Shown piece by piece: positions 22,559 through 33,129 of a stretch of 64,000 nucleotides of DNA (the stretch's first letter is position 1; every line of letters begins with the position of its first letter). The position numbers were made by a program, and so were the translations under genes. The notes beneath the pieces are model-generated. The model made no database searches and was not told the DNA's origin. It was given only the letters and a program-made list of their open reading frames with translations. This stretch comes from Ceratopteris richardii (lineage: Eukaryota > Streptophyta > Polypodiopsida > Polypodiales > Pteridaceae), in the NCBI GenBank assembly GCA_020310875.1, contig CM035413.1:186435855-186499854 (forward strand). Direction: 5' to 3'.

Positions 22559-23767
22559 AGTTTTCCTATTGTCTGCTTATTTTTTAGTTTCACATTCTTT
22601 CTTTCAATGACTACACTCTTGTTTTCATTTTGCTTCCATGCTTGTAGTCTCTACGTGGTGCCCTAACTATATATGATTAGTAACATTACATTTTTGGAAA
22701 GAATAGGGATTTTATCTAGATTCAAAGCGCTTCCTGATGCCATTGGTTGCATAGATTGAGCATAGAGTTTCTTCTTAACTAATTGGGGCACTATAGTAGA
22801 GCAATTGCATGGCATTTTCCTTTGCATATGCTTCTTGGAAAATGCCATCTCTTTGAAAAATGAAAGGGGCTAATGGATCTCTTCGAATGACTCCTAGGAG
22901 GAACGCTACTTAACTAGACTGAGAGTGGAGGTATGGAGAACGCACATACCATGCAAAGATTAAACTTTACTTATCCATAACTAACAAAGTGTCGTCTTCT
23001 CAACTTCTCTTTCTTCTCTTTTTCACTTTCGTTTGTCTTCATTTTTCTTTAACTTATACTTCATAAAATCTATGAGTAGGTATAATCCTAGTATCAATAG
23101 CCTAATGGTAAGTACACCATTTTATTAAATTATGCGAATGATGAGGTGTGTGTCGTTAGAAAATGTATCCTCTTTGGATTTTTTGCAATATGTATTTCAA
23201 AAGGGAGATTCCGATGTAGGGGAAAGGTTCCAATTGCCCTTATATGTTCAATAGCTATCAACAGACATATTAAAAAATACATAATTTAGAAGCAAATTGT
23301 TGAGATATCAATGCTCCATCAAACTCCCATTGCCTTATGACAACCTACTGTATACGTTTCTAATATATGTATTATATTCTCCATTTTCAATTTCTTGAAC
23401 ATTCAATCCTATGGATCTTTTTGCAGGATCTAAAGCTCTTCTTGACGTGGAAAGTTTCCAACGAGATAAGGTCGTTTACACATTCCCTTATGATGTAGAA
23501 GGTAAGACCATGTTAACCTATCAATAATGCATACGTTACTTATGTGAGTAGAGATTCAAACTTATAATCATATCCATACCACGTAATTCCTTACCAAAAG
23601 GTTGCTTTGAGTGAGTGAGGCTTGTGGGCAAAAGAGAGGCACAAGAAGACAAATCCCAAGAAGACATGAGCAACTTGACTTCTGTTCTTTATTCTTTCTT
23701 GTTATCATTCTCATTGTAACCATATCATCCGGCCAGCTTTTGTGACCATGACAACTTAAATAATATA
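22559..23767. other. Unrecognised AT-rich sequence
   Basis: No transposon motif or substantial ORF. A 75-base open segment flanked by consensus splice signals at 23427-23501 is reported under findings as a possible exon. Confidence 0.4.
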
Positions 23768-23810
23768 TATGTATATATATATATATATATATAATATATA
23801 TACATGACAA

Positions 23811-23897
<87 letters not shown>

Positions 23898-23911
23898 TAT
23901 ACATGACAACT

Positions 23912-23947
<36 letters not shown>

Positions 23948-23967
23948 TACATATATATATATATATA
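23768..23967. repeat. (TA)n microsatellite with ATACATGACAACTT interruptions
   Basis: Long TA runs are broken twice by the same 14-base phrase, ATACATGACAACTT (~23800-23813 and ~23898-23911), which also matches the edge of the array (CATGACAACTT at 23748-23758). The array therefore grew by duplication of a block carrying its own flank. Confidence 0.9.
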
Positions 23968-24008
23968 TTTTGAGAAAACCAAGATTAATAAATTAATGAA
24001 AGGGTGTT

Positions 24009-24202
24009 ATAAGTGTGCATGGGCATAGTACCTATGGGACCTCCTTATCCCACAAGAACAGGGGTTTACATAGCTGTGTTGAAGTGTGGTCACAACTACC
24101 ATAGGGCAAGACAAACGATGACGCATCAGCCACATGATGCTTGTGAGGATTGAACCCTTGCCCGTGTCTCAAGAGACCCAACCATCCGAAAAAGCGAGTT
24201 GA
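24009..24202 (-). mobile_element. tRNA-derived SINE, diverged copy
   Basis: On the minus strand a B-box-like GGGTTCAATCC (24150-24160 region) lies downstream of an A-box-like GGATGGTTGGG. The segment GGGCATAGTACCTATGGGAC and the CCCACAAG...CAGGGG block match the neighbouring SINE at 24222-24480. It lacks the GGTTCAGCC end and a clear poly-A tail, so it is truncated at its 3' end. Confidence 0.6.
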
Positions 24203-24499
24203 GACGTGTTACAAGAGTGTTTTTTTTTTTAAATGGAGGTTCAGCCGAAGCCTACTCCCCCGGACTTTAACTTTGAAATTGCAACTATACAAGTGAATGG
24301 GCATAGCACCCGCGGGACCCCCCGTATCCCACAAAGCAGGGGTTAGACAAGGTTACAACTGAGAGACATGGTTACAACTGGATTTAATTGGCATAAGCCA
24401 TAACATGTCCACCTTGGGACTTGAACCTTGGACCTCCGCCTCAAGAGGCCTAAGCTCAACCAACTGTCCTACAGGACGTGGACGTGTTACAAGAGTGTT
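24203..24499 (-). mobile_element. tRNA-derived SINE with 19-bp target duplication
   Basis: The body (24222-24480) is flanked by perfect direct repeats GACGTGTTACAAGAGTGTT at 24203-24221 and 24481-24499. On the minus strand it begins with a tRNA-like head: an A-box-like GGTTGAGCTTAGG, then a perfect B-box GGTTCAAGTCCC (24416-24427 complement). It ends in a poly-A tail (24222-24233 complement). The 19-bp duplication and A-tail indicate target-primed insertion using a LINE partner. Pol III transcription from the internal A and B boxes is expected from the family. Confidence 0.85.
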
Positions 24500-25610
24500 G
24501 TTGACTCATTCTTAAGTCTTTATAAATGCGGAGGACGAGAGATCGAGAGAAAGAAAGGTACACAGGCCATCAGAGGCTTTCAGGGACGACAGTACCGATG
24601 ACGAACATGGAGCGTTGAACATGGAAGAAGCGCTGGCTCTTTGAAGCAGCGTAGAGTTGGATAGCACACAGAACGCTCGGTAGAGGACGCGGCATCTAGC
24701 GAGCTTTTTCTCACTGATTCCTCGCTTTCGAGACATGTCTTCCGGGCCAGGAGGCCATTTCTATTTACGTACTCGAGTCGACTTCTCGACGATATTCACT
24801 ACTCTCGACAGAGGCGCCATAGTCTGTTGCATTATGCACCAGTGGACCTTCAATGTTCAGAAATCCAGCCTCCAGGCTCCTGGTTTCTCTCTCTCAATTT
24901 CAAACATAACCATACGCACACACAAGGATGCACAATAACCGGAAACGCTGGTCCAGGATGTCACTCGTGCCGCCTACACCTTGCAAGTTGCTCCCTTTGA
25001 GTGTCTGCATCTCTACCTCTTTGAGCTCTATCTCACCTCGTCTTTTCTAACCTGTGCACTTTGAGCTTTCCAGAAGATACGCATAATTTACTAACAATAT
25101 TTCTGCGCGGGCCACCAGTTTATGCTTGCCGTCATCACTATTTCTTGAAGCACTCTCACTCTCTCTTTCTCGTTCACTGGCGCCGCGGCCCGTTGTGAAT
25201 CTGTGCTTCGGCGCCTGTTGTCAGCGGGCCCGTCTGTAGAATCAGTGGGATGTGGGGCGCTTCGAATCTCCATCTTCTGTGCGAACCGGAAGGGGGGGGC
25301 ATTCCGCCATAGCATGATCAGGCCCTCTGTAGATCATGTGACATCATGACATGGATGAGTTTCTAAGAATTGCGATGAGGAAACTCGTAGCGTGTCATGT
25401 CGGGTGCGGCGCCATGACTTCGTGCCAAACCGGCATATCTCTAGACTCTGATAGCGTGCCTGCTTGAGACGTGACTGTGCCTAGGTCAAGCAGAGAGTAG
25501 AAAAGCAGCGTCCATGTGCTTCAAAACTGAGTGCGCAAGAGAAAAGAAGTTGTTAGGTCTTCCCTGTCAGCTTCAAAGCCTACAAAGAACAGCAGGAAGT
25601 AACTTTTGGT
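24500..25610. other. GC-richer unique-looking sequence, no assigned gene
   Basis: Base composition differs from the AT-rich surroundings and there are several CG dinucleotides. ORFs of 60-75 codons occur on both strands (24512-24736 minus, 24735-24938 plus) but show no motif. It could be the 5' untranslated region or ORF1 remnant of the LINE that follows, or a host promoter region. I cannot decide. Confidence 0.3.
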
Positions 25611-25768
25611 CTGTGTTAAGTTGGTTGTGTTCTTATTCTTTTATCCATGACTGACATCTCTATTTGCTCTTGCAACATCAAAGGAATCACTGTGTTAAGT
25701 TGGTTGTGTTCTTATTCTTTTATCCATGACTGACATCTCTATTTGCTCTTGCAACATCAAAGGAATCA
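25611..25768 (+). repeat. Perfect 79-bp tandem duplication at the LINE ORF2 start
   Basis: Units 25611-25689 and 25690-25768 appear identical. Each holds an ATG and the first ~15 codons of the endonuclease (SICSCNIKG). Only the second unit continues into the ORF. Confidence 0.9.
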
Positions 25769-27635
25769 CTGACCTGGTCACATCCAAGGTGCTTAACATC
25801 TAGCTTTCTAATCTCCCTAAGGTATCAGATGTCATCTGTCTCCAGGAATTAAAAGCGGGTGTTGAGGCTCTTCAATTTAACCTCAAAAGGGTCTCCCCCA
25901 GATATAAATGGTTTTTTACTAATCACTGTGCTGGTAAAAGTGCCATTGGTGTTTCTCCTCAAATCATGCATGCTTTTATTTCCAGTTCTTTTAGTAATAC
26001 TGGTCAATGGTGTTCTATCTCTCTTGGTAAACTTTTTGACATCACTATTATTTCTGTTTATGCTGCTAATAATGATGCTGGGCGTACTGCCTGTTGGAAT
26101 GAGCTGAACTGTTTGCAAGGTCCGATCATTGTTATAGTTGACTTTAATATGGTGACTGACATTAAGGATAGATGGGAAGAAAAGGGAAAAGTTATCAGAG
26201 GTTCTGAAAAAGATGCTTGGTTTAGAGTTTGTAACTCTCTGGAGCTCATTGATTCGTCGAGGTCTTCTGGTATGACTTGGTCCAACAAGCAAAGAGGTAA
26301 TTCTTACACTGCTGCTAGGCTTGATAGATGCTATACTAGCATCTCCTTTGTCCAGAATTGTTGGAACATAGATATTAATGTTGACCCTTCCTTGCTCTTG
26401 TCTGATCACAAATCGCTTATGGTGACCTTTAGGAAGGGCAACCCTAAGCTGAGGGCTGGTTGGACTCACATAGACTGTAATTTCCTTAAGCTCCCTAGTA
26501 CCTTAAACCAGTTCAAGGATATCTTCATCCGTAATTTCGAGCAATGCAGCTCTCCTAGCACTGCTTGGCTCAACTCCGTCAAAGAGATCCAGCATTTGTT
26601 TTACTCCCTGAAAACTTTAGCTAGAACCATTAGGGCCAAAAGAAGACAAACCATAGTAGATCGTCTGGCTCTTCTAAATGCCAACTCTCAAGAATACCAT
26701 GATCTTTCCATAAGGTTGTGCAAAGAGAGGTATCTGGAAGCCAGTTATTCTCTTGCTTCTTCTAAAGAATTTTGGAGTGAGAAGATTGACAAAAACAACA
26801 ACTACATGTTTTCTATAATGAAAAAGCAAAAAGTTAGGGATTTTATCCCTAATTTGAAAAAGAAAAATGATGGTTACACTTCTAACATTCTGGAGGCTTT
26901 ACAAGAGGCCAAGAGCTTCTTTATGGATGTTTTCTCTGGTTCTCCCAAGTGGGGGGAGGACATCTAGAGAGCTAGAGCTACTATTGCCTTGAAAATGAAA
27001 AAAATGATTCCTAAAAGCGTGAGAGCTGTTCTGGACCTGCCCCTGACTAGCGGTGAGATCAAAGAAACCATCCATAAATTGAAACCCTGTAAATCTCTGG
27101 GGATTGATGGATTGCCCAATGAGTTTTTTATGATGCTTAGTGATTTTCTCACTCCTTAAATTCTTCGGATTTAGGAAGAAGTAGCTGGTAAAGGGTATCT
27201 CCCTTCTCACATCAACACTGGAGTGATCAAACTTATTCACAAGAGAGGCAGCAAAGAAGACCTAAACAATTGGAGACCCATAACTTGCTTGAACACTATC
27301 TACAAAATTTTCTGTTCCACCATTGCTAGAAGACTTAGCCCTCTAATGAGGTTCTTTATCCTCCCTGAGCAGAAAGGTTTTATCAAGGGAAGATTCATTC
27401 TTGATGCTATAATTTCTTTATGGGAGGGCATGGACTATGCCTTGGAAAGTGATCAGGACCATTTCTTTTTTAAAATTGACTTTGACAAGGCTTATGACAG
27501 AATAGAATGGGACTTTATTCTTCAATCTTTGTCATGATCTGGGTCTTGGGAGAAGATTCATTAAATTTATGAGCACTCTTTTTGGTAATGCCTTTTCTAG
27601 GGTGGCTATAAATGGGCACCTGTCTGTCAAGCTCC
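25649..27635 (+). pseudogene. LINE (non-LTR retrotransposon) ORF2: endonuclease and reverse transcriptase, 3'-truncated
   Basis: From the ATG at 25728 the frame starts an APE-type endonuclease (CSCNIKG, then CLQELKA) broken by a TAG near 25801. ORF 25966-26967 continues with the endonuclease core: IIVIVDFN (usual Gly-Asp-Phe-Asn, here Val-Asp), ARLDRCY and LLLSDHKSL with the conserved SDH. The RT follows with KSLGIDGLPNEFF at ~27090, then ORF 27223-27537 with LNNWRPITCLN, PEQKGFIKGR and FFKIDFDKAYD. The RT finger and palm are thus present, but the sequence stops before the FADD catalytic block, at the Gypsy-2 LTR near 27638. Stops and a frameshift at ~27535 make it inactive. The missing 3' end means no poly-A or TSD can be checked. 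Confidence 0.88.
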
Positions 27636-27637
27636 GA

Positions 27638-27892
27638 TGAGCTCCCCAGTTTTGTTTTGTCGTGTCCTGCTCAGAGGTTGATTCTCTCTACAGTTCGCGC
27701 CTCGAGGTCACACGGAGATCCCTTGAAGTTCCGCCCAGCCGCGTGGTGTCCTTGACTTACTCTCTCTCTCCATAATGGTGAGTCATCCCCCCACATGGCT
27801 TCATACATGGGTGCCACATGGCACTCATGTATGAGCCCATCTAATCACAGCTAATAGGTGGTTCACACCTCTCTTGGGGGTAGTCCATAACA
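27638..27892 (-). repeat. Gypsy-2 3' LTR
   Basis: On the minus strand it starts TGTTATGGACTACC right after the purine tract AAGGGGAAGGAAA. It shares the GGTGCCACATGGCACTCATGT core with the Gypsy-1 LTR. The outer end, where LINE sequence stops, is approximate (27622-27640). Confidence 0.7.
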
Positions 27893-28043
27893 TTTCCTTC
27901 CCCTTAGTTCCATTTTTGTCCTCAAAAATGGTATTGGAAGGTCTAAAAGAAAGAGAGAAATAATAGTATCACCACTCCCACTATATCCCCATGTATATAA
28001 ATACATGGTCCTATCTCCGTGTTGTTTCCCCATATCCTTCCCC

Positions 28044-28619
28044 TTAAGAAAACTCTTGGGAAGGTAAACTGAAATTGGGAAACCGTCTCTGTAGGGTGCT
28101 AACCCGCTCCCATGTGGCACTATCTTTTGAACTATCTTTCCACTTTACTAGACACTCTTTATACAAGTGACTCCTCGTCCGTTTCTCTCGAGTGCGTAGT
28201 ATGCTCTCTGGCTCATGTGGAATAGATTGCACAGAAATAGGCTCTACTATCTCACTATTTGGAATGAGGTTGTCATATTCACCCAACCTTTTCTTAAGTC
28301 GGCTAACATGAAAAGCTGGATGGATTTGACTATTCTCAGGAAGTTGGAGCTGGTAAGCCATCTTTCCTATTTTTTTAAGTATTCGGAAAGGTCCACAATA
28401 CCTAGGAGATAATTTTGGACAAGGTCCCGTCTTCATGGTTTCAGACCTAGATGGAACTCTAAGATAGACTTGCTCTCCTACCTCAAAGTTGATATCTCTT
28501 CTTTGAGGGTCAGCATAAGCTCTAGATCTATCCTGAGCTCTCCTAATGCTGTCCTTAGCAAGCCTAAGCATATCATTCATTTCTTCCATGAAGTCCTTTG
28601 CAGCTTGAACTTTTTCATT
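28044..28619 (-). CDS. Gypsy-2 integrase C-terminus with chromodomain
   Basis: In frame with the pol ORF and separated from it by a single TAG (28620-28622). It codes for the integrase C-terminal domain (MNDMLRLAKDSIRRAQDR, then KLSPRYCGPFRI), the HPAFHVSRLK motif and a chromodomain-like segment (residues ~125-170 of the 28589 ORF; aromatic and WE residues in ECLVKWK...ATWE). Chromodomains target such elements to marked heterochromatin. The TAG stands where the related sequence suggests Gln, so it probably was one ORF with pol. Confidence 0.82.
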   Translation of the reverse strand, partial: NEKVQAAKDFMEEMNDMLRLAKDSIRRAQDRSRAYADPQRRDINFEVGEQVYLRVPSRSETMKTGPCPKLSPRYCGPFRILKKIGKMAYQLQLPENSQIHPAFHVSRLKKRLGEYDNLIPNSEIVEPISVQSIPHEPESILRTREKRTRSHLYKECLVKWKDSSKDSATWERVSTLQRRFPNFSLPSQEFS

Positions 28620-31600
28620 CTACAAGCCAACTACATAAGGAGCCCTTGGCTGAAACCCATACATAAGCATAAATGGACTATGCCCAGTGGAAGAGTGCTT
28701 GGCACTATTATATGCAAACTCTACTATAGGTAAGTACTCTTCCCAATTAGTTTGCCTTTCATTTACATATGCTCGAAGCATATCCTCTAGGATTTGGTTA
28801 ACCCTTTCTATTTGCCCATCCGACTGTGGATGCTCGGCCGTACTCATGCTAAGCTTTGTATCCAACCTTTTGAAGATCGCTCTCCAAAAGTGGCTAGTAA
28901 ACTTCCTATCCCGATCAGAAACTATGTCTAAAGGAAGACCATATAACCGGTATAGGTTCTCAACAAAAAGTCTAGCCAACTCTGGTGTCTTTACTGTAGT
29001 ACGTGTCGGAATAAACCTAGCCATTTTGGTTAACCTATCCACAATTACCCAGACCGAGTCGTGCCCTCTCTGTGTCTTAGGTAATCCGACTATAAAGTCC
29101 ATGGAGATACTCTCCCACTTCCCATTGGGAATATCCAATGGGTGGAGTAGTCCTCCAATCCTCAACCTCTCAGCTTTGTTGACCTGGCATTTATTGCACT
29201 TAAGCACATACTCTAGGACGTCCTTATGAAGTCCAGTCCAATAAAACTGCCTCTTAACAAGATCATAAGTCTTGTTAACTCCTGGGTGTCCCGCACTAGG
29301 TGTGTCATGACACTCATATAAAATATGCCGTCTCATCTCAGTATCTCTAGGGACACACACCTTACCTTTATATAACATATATCCATCTTGGACACTGTAA
29401 TTCTTCCACTTGAATCCTTCTTGAGTACCCGTCGATACTCCATCCTCACTGGAAACCCGTATATCACGATCCCCATTCTCTATGGCTTCCCAAATCTCGG
29501 AATATGCAGGATCAAGCCTACATTTCCCTCTAAGAGACTCAAGTAGCTCACTAGTGATCTGAGTAAAACTCAGTCCATTGAGCATAGGCATGCGGCTAAG
29601 TGAATCAGCCACCACATTAAACTTTCCCTTCCTATACCTAAGATCATAATCAAACTCTTGAAGGGTCTCTGCCCATCGGGCCTTACGACCTTTAAGGTCT
29701 GTTTGATTAGAGAGCCACTTAATGCTCTCTTGATCAAACACTATCGTAACTTTGGCACCATATAAATAATGACGCCACTTCTTCAAAGCATGGACTATTG
29801 CATACAACTCCTTCTCATAGACAGAGTAATTCTTTTGAGCCGGTTCTAGTTTCTTGCTCTCAAAAGCTACTGGTCGACCATCCTGTACTAAAACCGATCC
29901 TATAGCAAAATCACTCGCGTCAGTTTCAACCACAAATGGTTTATTGGGATCTGCTATATGTAAAAGTGGAGCTGTAGCAATTGCTACCTTCAACTTTTCC
30001 ATACTTTGCTTCTGTTCGTCTCCCCAATGAAAGGCTTTCCCTTTCCCTTTAAGATGTTCCGTCATTGGAACAGCAATTTTGGCATAATTCTTAATGAATC
30101 TTCGATAGAAACCTGATAAACCTAGGAAGATCTGCAGCTCTTCCAGGTTCCGTGGATGTGGCCATTCCATAATAGCCCTTAGCACTTGAAATACTTTTCT
30201 CAAGTGTTCCAAGTGCTCCTCTTCTGATGCACTATAGATCAGAATGTCATCCAAAAAGTCTACTACAAAATGTCCTAGATAAGGCGGTAAAACACTATTC
30301 ATGAGTTTCATGAAAGTGGCAGGAGCATTGGTGAGACCAAAAGGCATCACCAAAAACTCATAGTGCCCATATCTAGTCCTAAATGCAGTCTTAGGGACAT
30401 CCTCTGCCCTAATTCTGATCTGATGATATCCTGATCTAAGATCAAGCTTGGTAAAATACCGAGCTTGATGTAACTGATCAAATAGATCTTCCAACCTAGG
30501 CATTGGAAATCTATTTTTGATAGTTACCTTATTAAGTGCTCTATAATTTATACATAGTCTCATAGAGCCATCTTTCTTTTTAACTAGGAGCATTGGCGAT
30601 GCCCATGGTGAGTTACTAGGTTTGATGAAGCCTTTATCTAAATAATCCTGCAATTGCTTCTCAACCTCCTCATGCTGAGAAACACTAAGCCTATAAGGTG
30701 GTCTACAAATAGGGTTAGTGTTAGTAACAACCTCTATGGCATGGTCAATGTCCCCTCTCTCAGGTGGTAGCCCTCTAGGTAAGTCAGTGGGAAAAACATC
30801 TCTGTACTCAAACATAAGATCCTTAAAACTTTTAACCACACACTCTTGCAAAAAAGAATAGTAGAAAGTCGTGTTCATATTTACATTTAAAGCATGAAAA
30901 TATACATCAGATGAGCTGTCTGTACAATGCTCCATACCATGACTATACAATAAAAACATATCCTGTACATGCTGTGAACAACAGAGACTATACAACTCTA
31001 ATGATGAGATGAGAGGTGCACTAGGTACATCTCTCTCTCCCTGAATATAAACTTTACTTCCATTCTTTTCAAACTCGAGTGTGTTATTTTGATAGCTGCG
31101 TTTAAGTGTATCTCCCAACCCCCATAGCCACTCTCTTCCTAAGACTAGATCTGTCCTCTCCATGTTCATAATTTGGAAGTCCATATGATCTGTATAATCC
31201 TGCATCTTGACTTCCAAATTGGATACCATAGTATCCCATATTCTTTTATCTTGCCCTTGCATCATAGATACAATGTATTTATGTGCACTAGGCTGCTGGG
31301 GAATCTTCAATTTCTTGACCAAAGCATAGTTTATGAAATTATGAGTTGCAGAGTCATCTATCATGACTCGCACCCTGGTCCCGTATACACTACCATGTAG
31401 CTTGACCAAGTCATGTGGTCCAAACTGCGGTGACCACAATGACTGAGTCAAACAACACGTGTGCTCTATATCCTCGTGCATCACCTCCACTCCCTTGCAG
31501 CTAGAGCTGCCATGAATGGGAAGGGTCTGCACTAGGTGGACCGCCTTTTTGCCCCTTTCAGGAGCCGTACTAGACTCTAGTTCTTTTTTCTTTTCTTCCC

Positions 31601-31707
31601 CCTTCTTGAGTGGACAGTTCCACTGCGAATGGCTAGGGGATAGGCACCTAAAACACAGGTTCTCTCTTTTGGCCTTCTCAAACTGGTCTGTGGATAGCTT
31701 AGGCCCT
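28620..31707 (-). CDS. Gypsy-2 gag(end)-protease-RT-RNase H-integrase, long ORF
   Basis: About 1,030 codons of uninterrupted frame from the Gypsy edge. Order: CCHC knuckle (CFRC...H...C), retropepsin with DDSATHNF and LGREWL, RT with [16 protein letters not shown]-type block and FLDDIL, RNase H with ETDASDFA and ADSLSRM, integrase HHCC ([10 protein letters not shown]...CNKC) and an intact D,D35E core (SMDFI, VSDRD, QIERVN). The first ~17 codons of the 1046-codon ORF (31708-31760) are palindrome sequence, not gag. Relative to Gypsy-1, 38 codons are missing in frame after VFQVLR, just past the FLDD motif, so the RT thumb/connection is probably damaged despite the open frame. Very low decay suggests a recent copy. 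Confidence 0.88.
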
Positions 31708-31872
31708 TCGCATAAGCGATGCCTGCATCGCTTATGCGATGCTAAATGTGTGCGTCGCAAATAGCGTCGCTAACTAGCGATGCTATTTGCGATGTTGACA
31801 AACTGGATAGTGTCGCATATGCGACACTCCGGAATGTTAAAAATTTTTTTTGATTCCTGGCACATTTGTGCC
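31708..31872. repeat. Cluster of four short inverted repeats
   Basis: IR1: 15-bp perfect arms 31708-31722/31725-31739 with a 2-base loop. IR2: 18-bp arms 31755-31772/31775-31792, one mismatch, 2-base loop. IR3: AGTGTCGCATATGCGACACT, a perfect 20-bp palindrome (31809-31828). IR4: GGCACA-TT-TGTGCC (31859-31872). IR1-IR3 share the words TCGC and GCGA. The cluster starts exactly where Gypsy-2 is cut off. Confidence 0.85.
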
Positions 31873-31898
31873 CGGATTAACACGCTAGAGCAAGAAGA

Positions 31899-32034
<136 letters not shown>

Positions 32035-32056
32035 TCTCGTTGAAGCCAGGTATGCG

Positions 32057-32178
32057 CACACACACACACTTACACACACATATGCATATACACACACATA
32101 TACACACATAGACACACACACACACACACACGTACACATAGACACACACACATACACACACATATACACATATACACA
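32057..32178. repeat. CA/ACAT-rich array, left part, interrupted by Gypsy-3
   Basis: CACACATAYACACA-type repeats. The same kind of array resumes at 45462 on the far side of Gypsy-3, with the target duplication ACACA shared by both sides. Confidence 0.9.
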
Positions 32179-32792
32179 TGTTGAAGCTCAAAGTCAAGGA
32201 CAAAGCATGGAAGCACATCAAAAGGTGGACACACAAGGAAAGGGAGCAAGTAGGGAGCTCCAAGAAGTGTATGTCAAATTTTCAGAAGAATCCCCTACAA
32301 AAATAGTGATTTTCATCACTAAAAACCATTGTAAAATACCATTATCTATTTTTAGTAACTCCATTTTGTTCAAGCCGAGGAGTCCTCGAGCTTGAGGAGT
32401 ATTAGAAGTACCATCGTACCAATTTTCATAATTTTTAGACTTCGTTTGAGCCCTCAAATAAGCCCTGGAACCTAATTTTTAACTAGGCCGGACACTAAGT
32501 CTGGACAGGGCCAAAACTAGTCAAAAAACTATAAAAAGAGCTAGAGAGCTCATTTTTGGGGTTGGCTTGTTAGAGAATAGAACTTTTTTAAGAGAACTCT
32601 TTTGCAAGCTAAGCTTTCCATTGTTCCTCTCTTTGATCTTACTTTGTGCGCGTGTGTGTGTATGTATGTGTGTGCATGTTTGTGTGCTTTCACTCACGCA
32701 CTTGTGCCTTCACTTGCTCGTGGTCTTCATACCGGTCCTCACGTCTCCGCGGATTGACAAGTAAAGGAGGTGGTGCTTACGCTTGAGCTACA
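32179..32792 (+). repeat. Gypsy-3 5' LTR
   Basis: It starts TGTTGAAGCTC and ends GAGCTACA, matching 44849-45461. CTATAAAAAG at ~32530 is a good TATA-like box, which would place the transcript start about 30 bases downstream. Confidence 0.93.
32530..32539 (+). promoter_or_regulatory. TATA-like box of Gypsy-3 LTR
   Basis: CTATAAAAAG lies about 350 bases into the LTR and is repeated in the 3' LTR near 45199. Use as promoter is inferred from position. Confidence 0.55.
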
Positions 32793-32800
32793 CCAAATTT

Positions 32801-32818
32801 TGGCGCCGTTGCCGGGGA
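32801..32818 (+). other. Primer binding site of Gypsy-3 (Asp-tRNA type)
   Basis: TGGCGCCGTTGCCGGGGA begins eight bases after the LTR. This is the primer site typical of plant Tat/Athila Gypsy elements. Confidence 0.85.
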
Positions 32819-33129
32819 GAGAGCTTCGAGGACGAGCGTTGTGATGGTAAGATCGTAGATTTGTGACGTTGGAAGGTAAAAAAACTGTCATTTCAGTCAT
32901 TTTCTGTTTTTTTCCTCTTCATCTTCATCATCATCATCATCATCTCCACCTTCTTCCATCTTCTTCTTCATAGAAAATTCTTGTTTTTTAGTGCATTTTC
33001 ACCATCTTCATACCATTTTTCATGCATTATTGTGTGGGAAGGAGTTAGAAGAAGCAAGGGAGAGCAAGCGCTGTGTTTTTTTCATGATTTTCTACTCATA
33101 CGGACTCGCCATAGCCGGCGCTTAGAAAT

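Larger units (their letters stand above)
27638..31707 (-). mobile_element. Chromodomain Gypsy retrotransposon (Gypsy-2), minus strand, 5'-truncated
   Basis: From high to low coordinates: end of gag with CCHC, protease, RT, RNase H, integrase, chromodomain, purine tract and 3' LTR. The 5' LTR, leader and most of gag are missing; homology with Gypsy-1 stops at ~31707, exactly where a set of palindromes begins. It belongs to the same family as Gypsy-1 but is better preserved. Confidence 0.88.

Noticed and set aside
24416-24470. Functional tRNA gene
   Set aside because: A and B boxes are present, but no cloverleaf with an acceptor stem could be drawn, and the unit has an A-tail and 19-bp TSD typical of a SINE.
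24735-24938. Small host protein gene (67 codons)
   Set aside because: No motif, no codon signal and an overlapping ORF on the other strand; left as an unassigned region.
27863-28120. 85-codon minus ORF overlapping the Gypsy-2 LTR
   Set aside because: It runs from the end of the chromodomain ORF in another frame through the purine tract into the LTR; no similarity.
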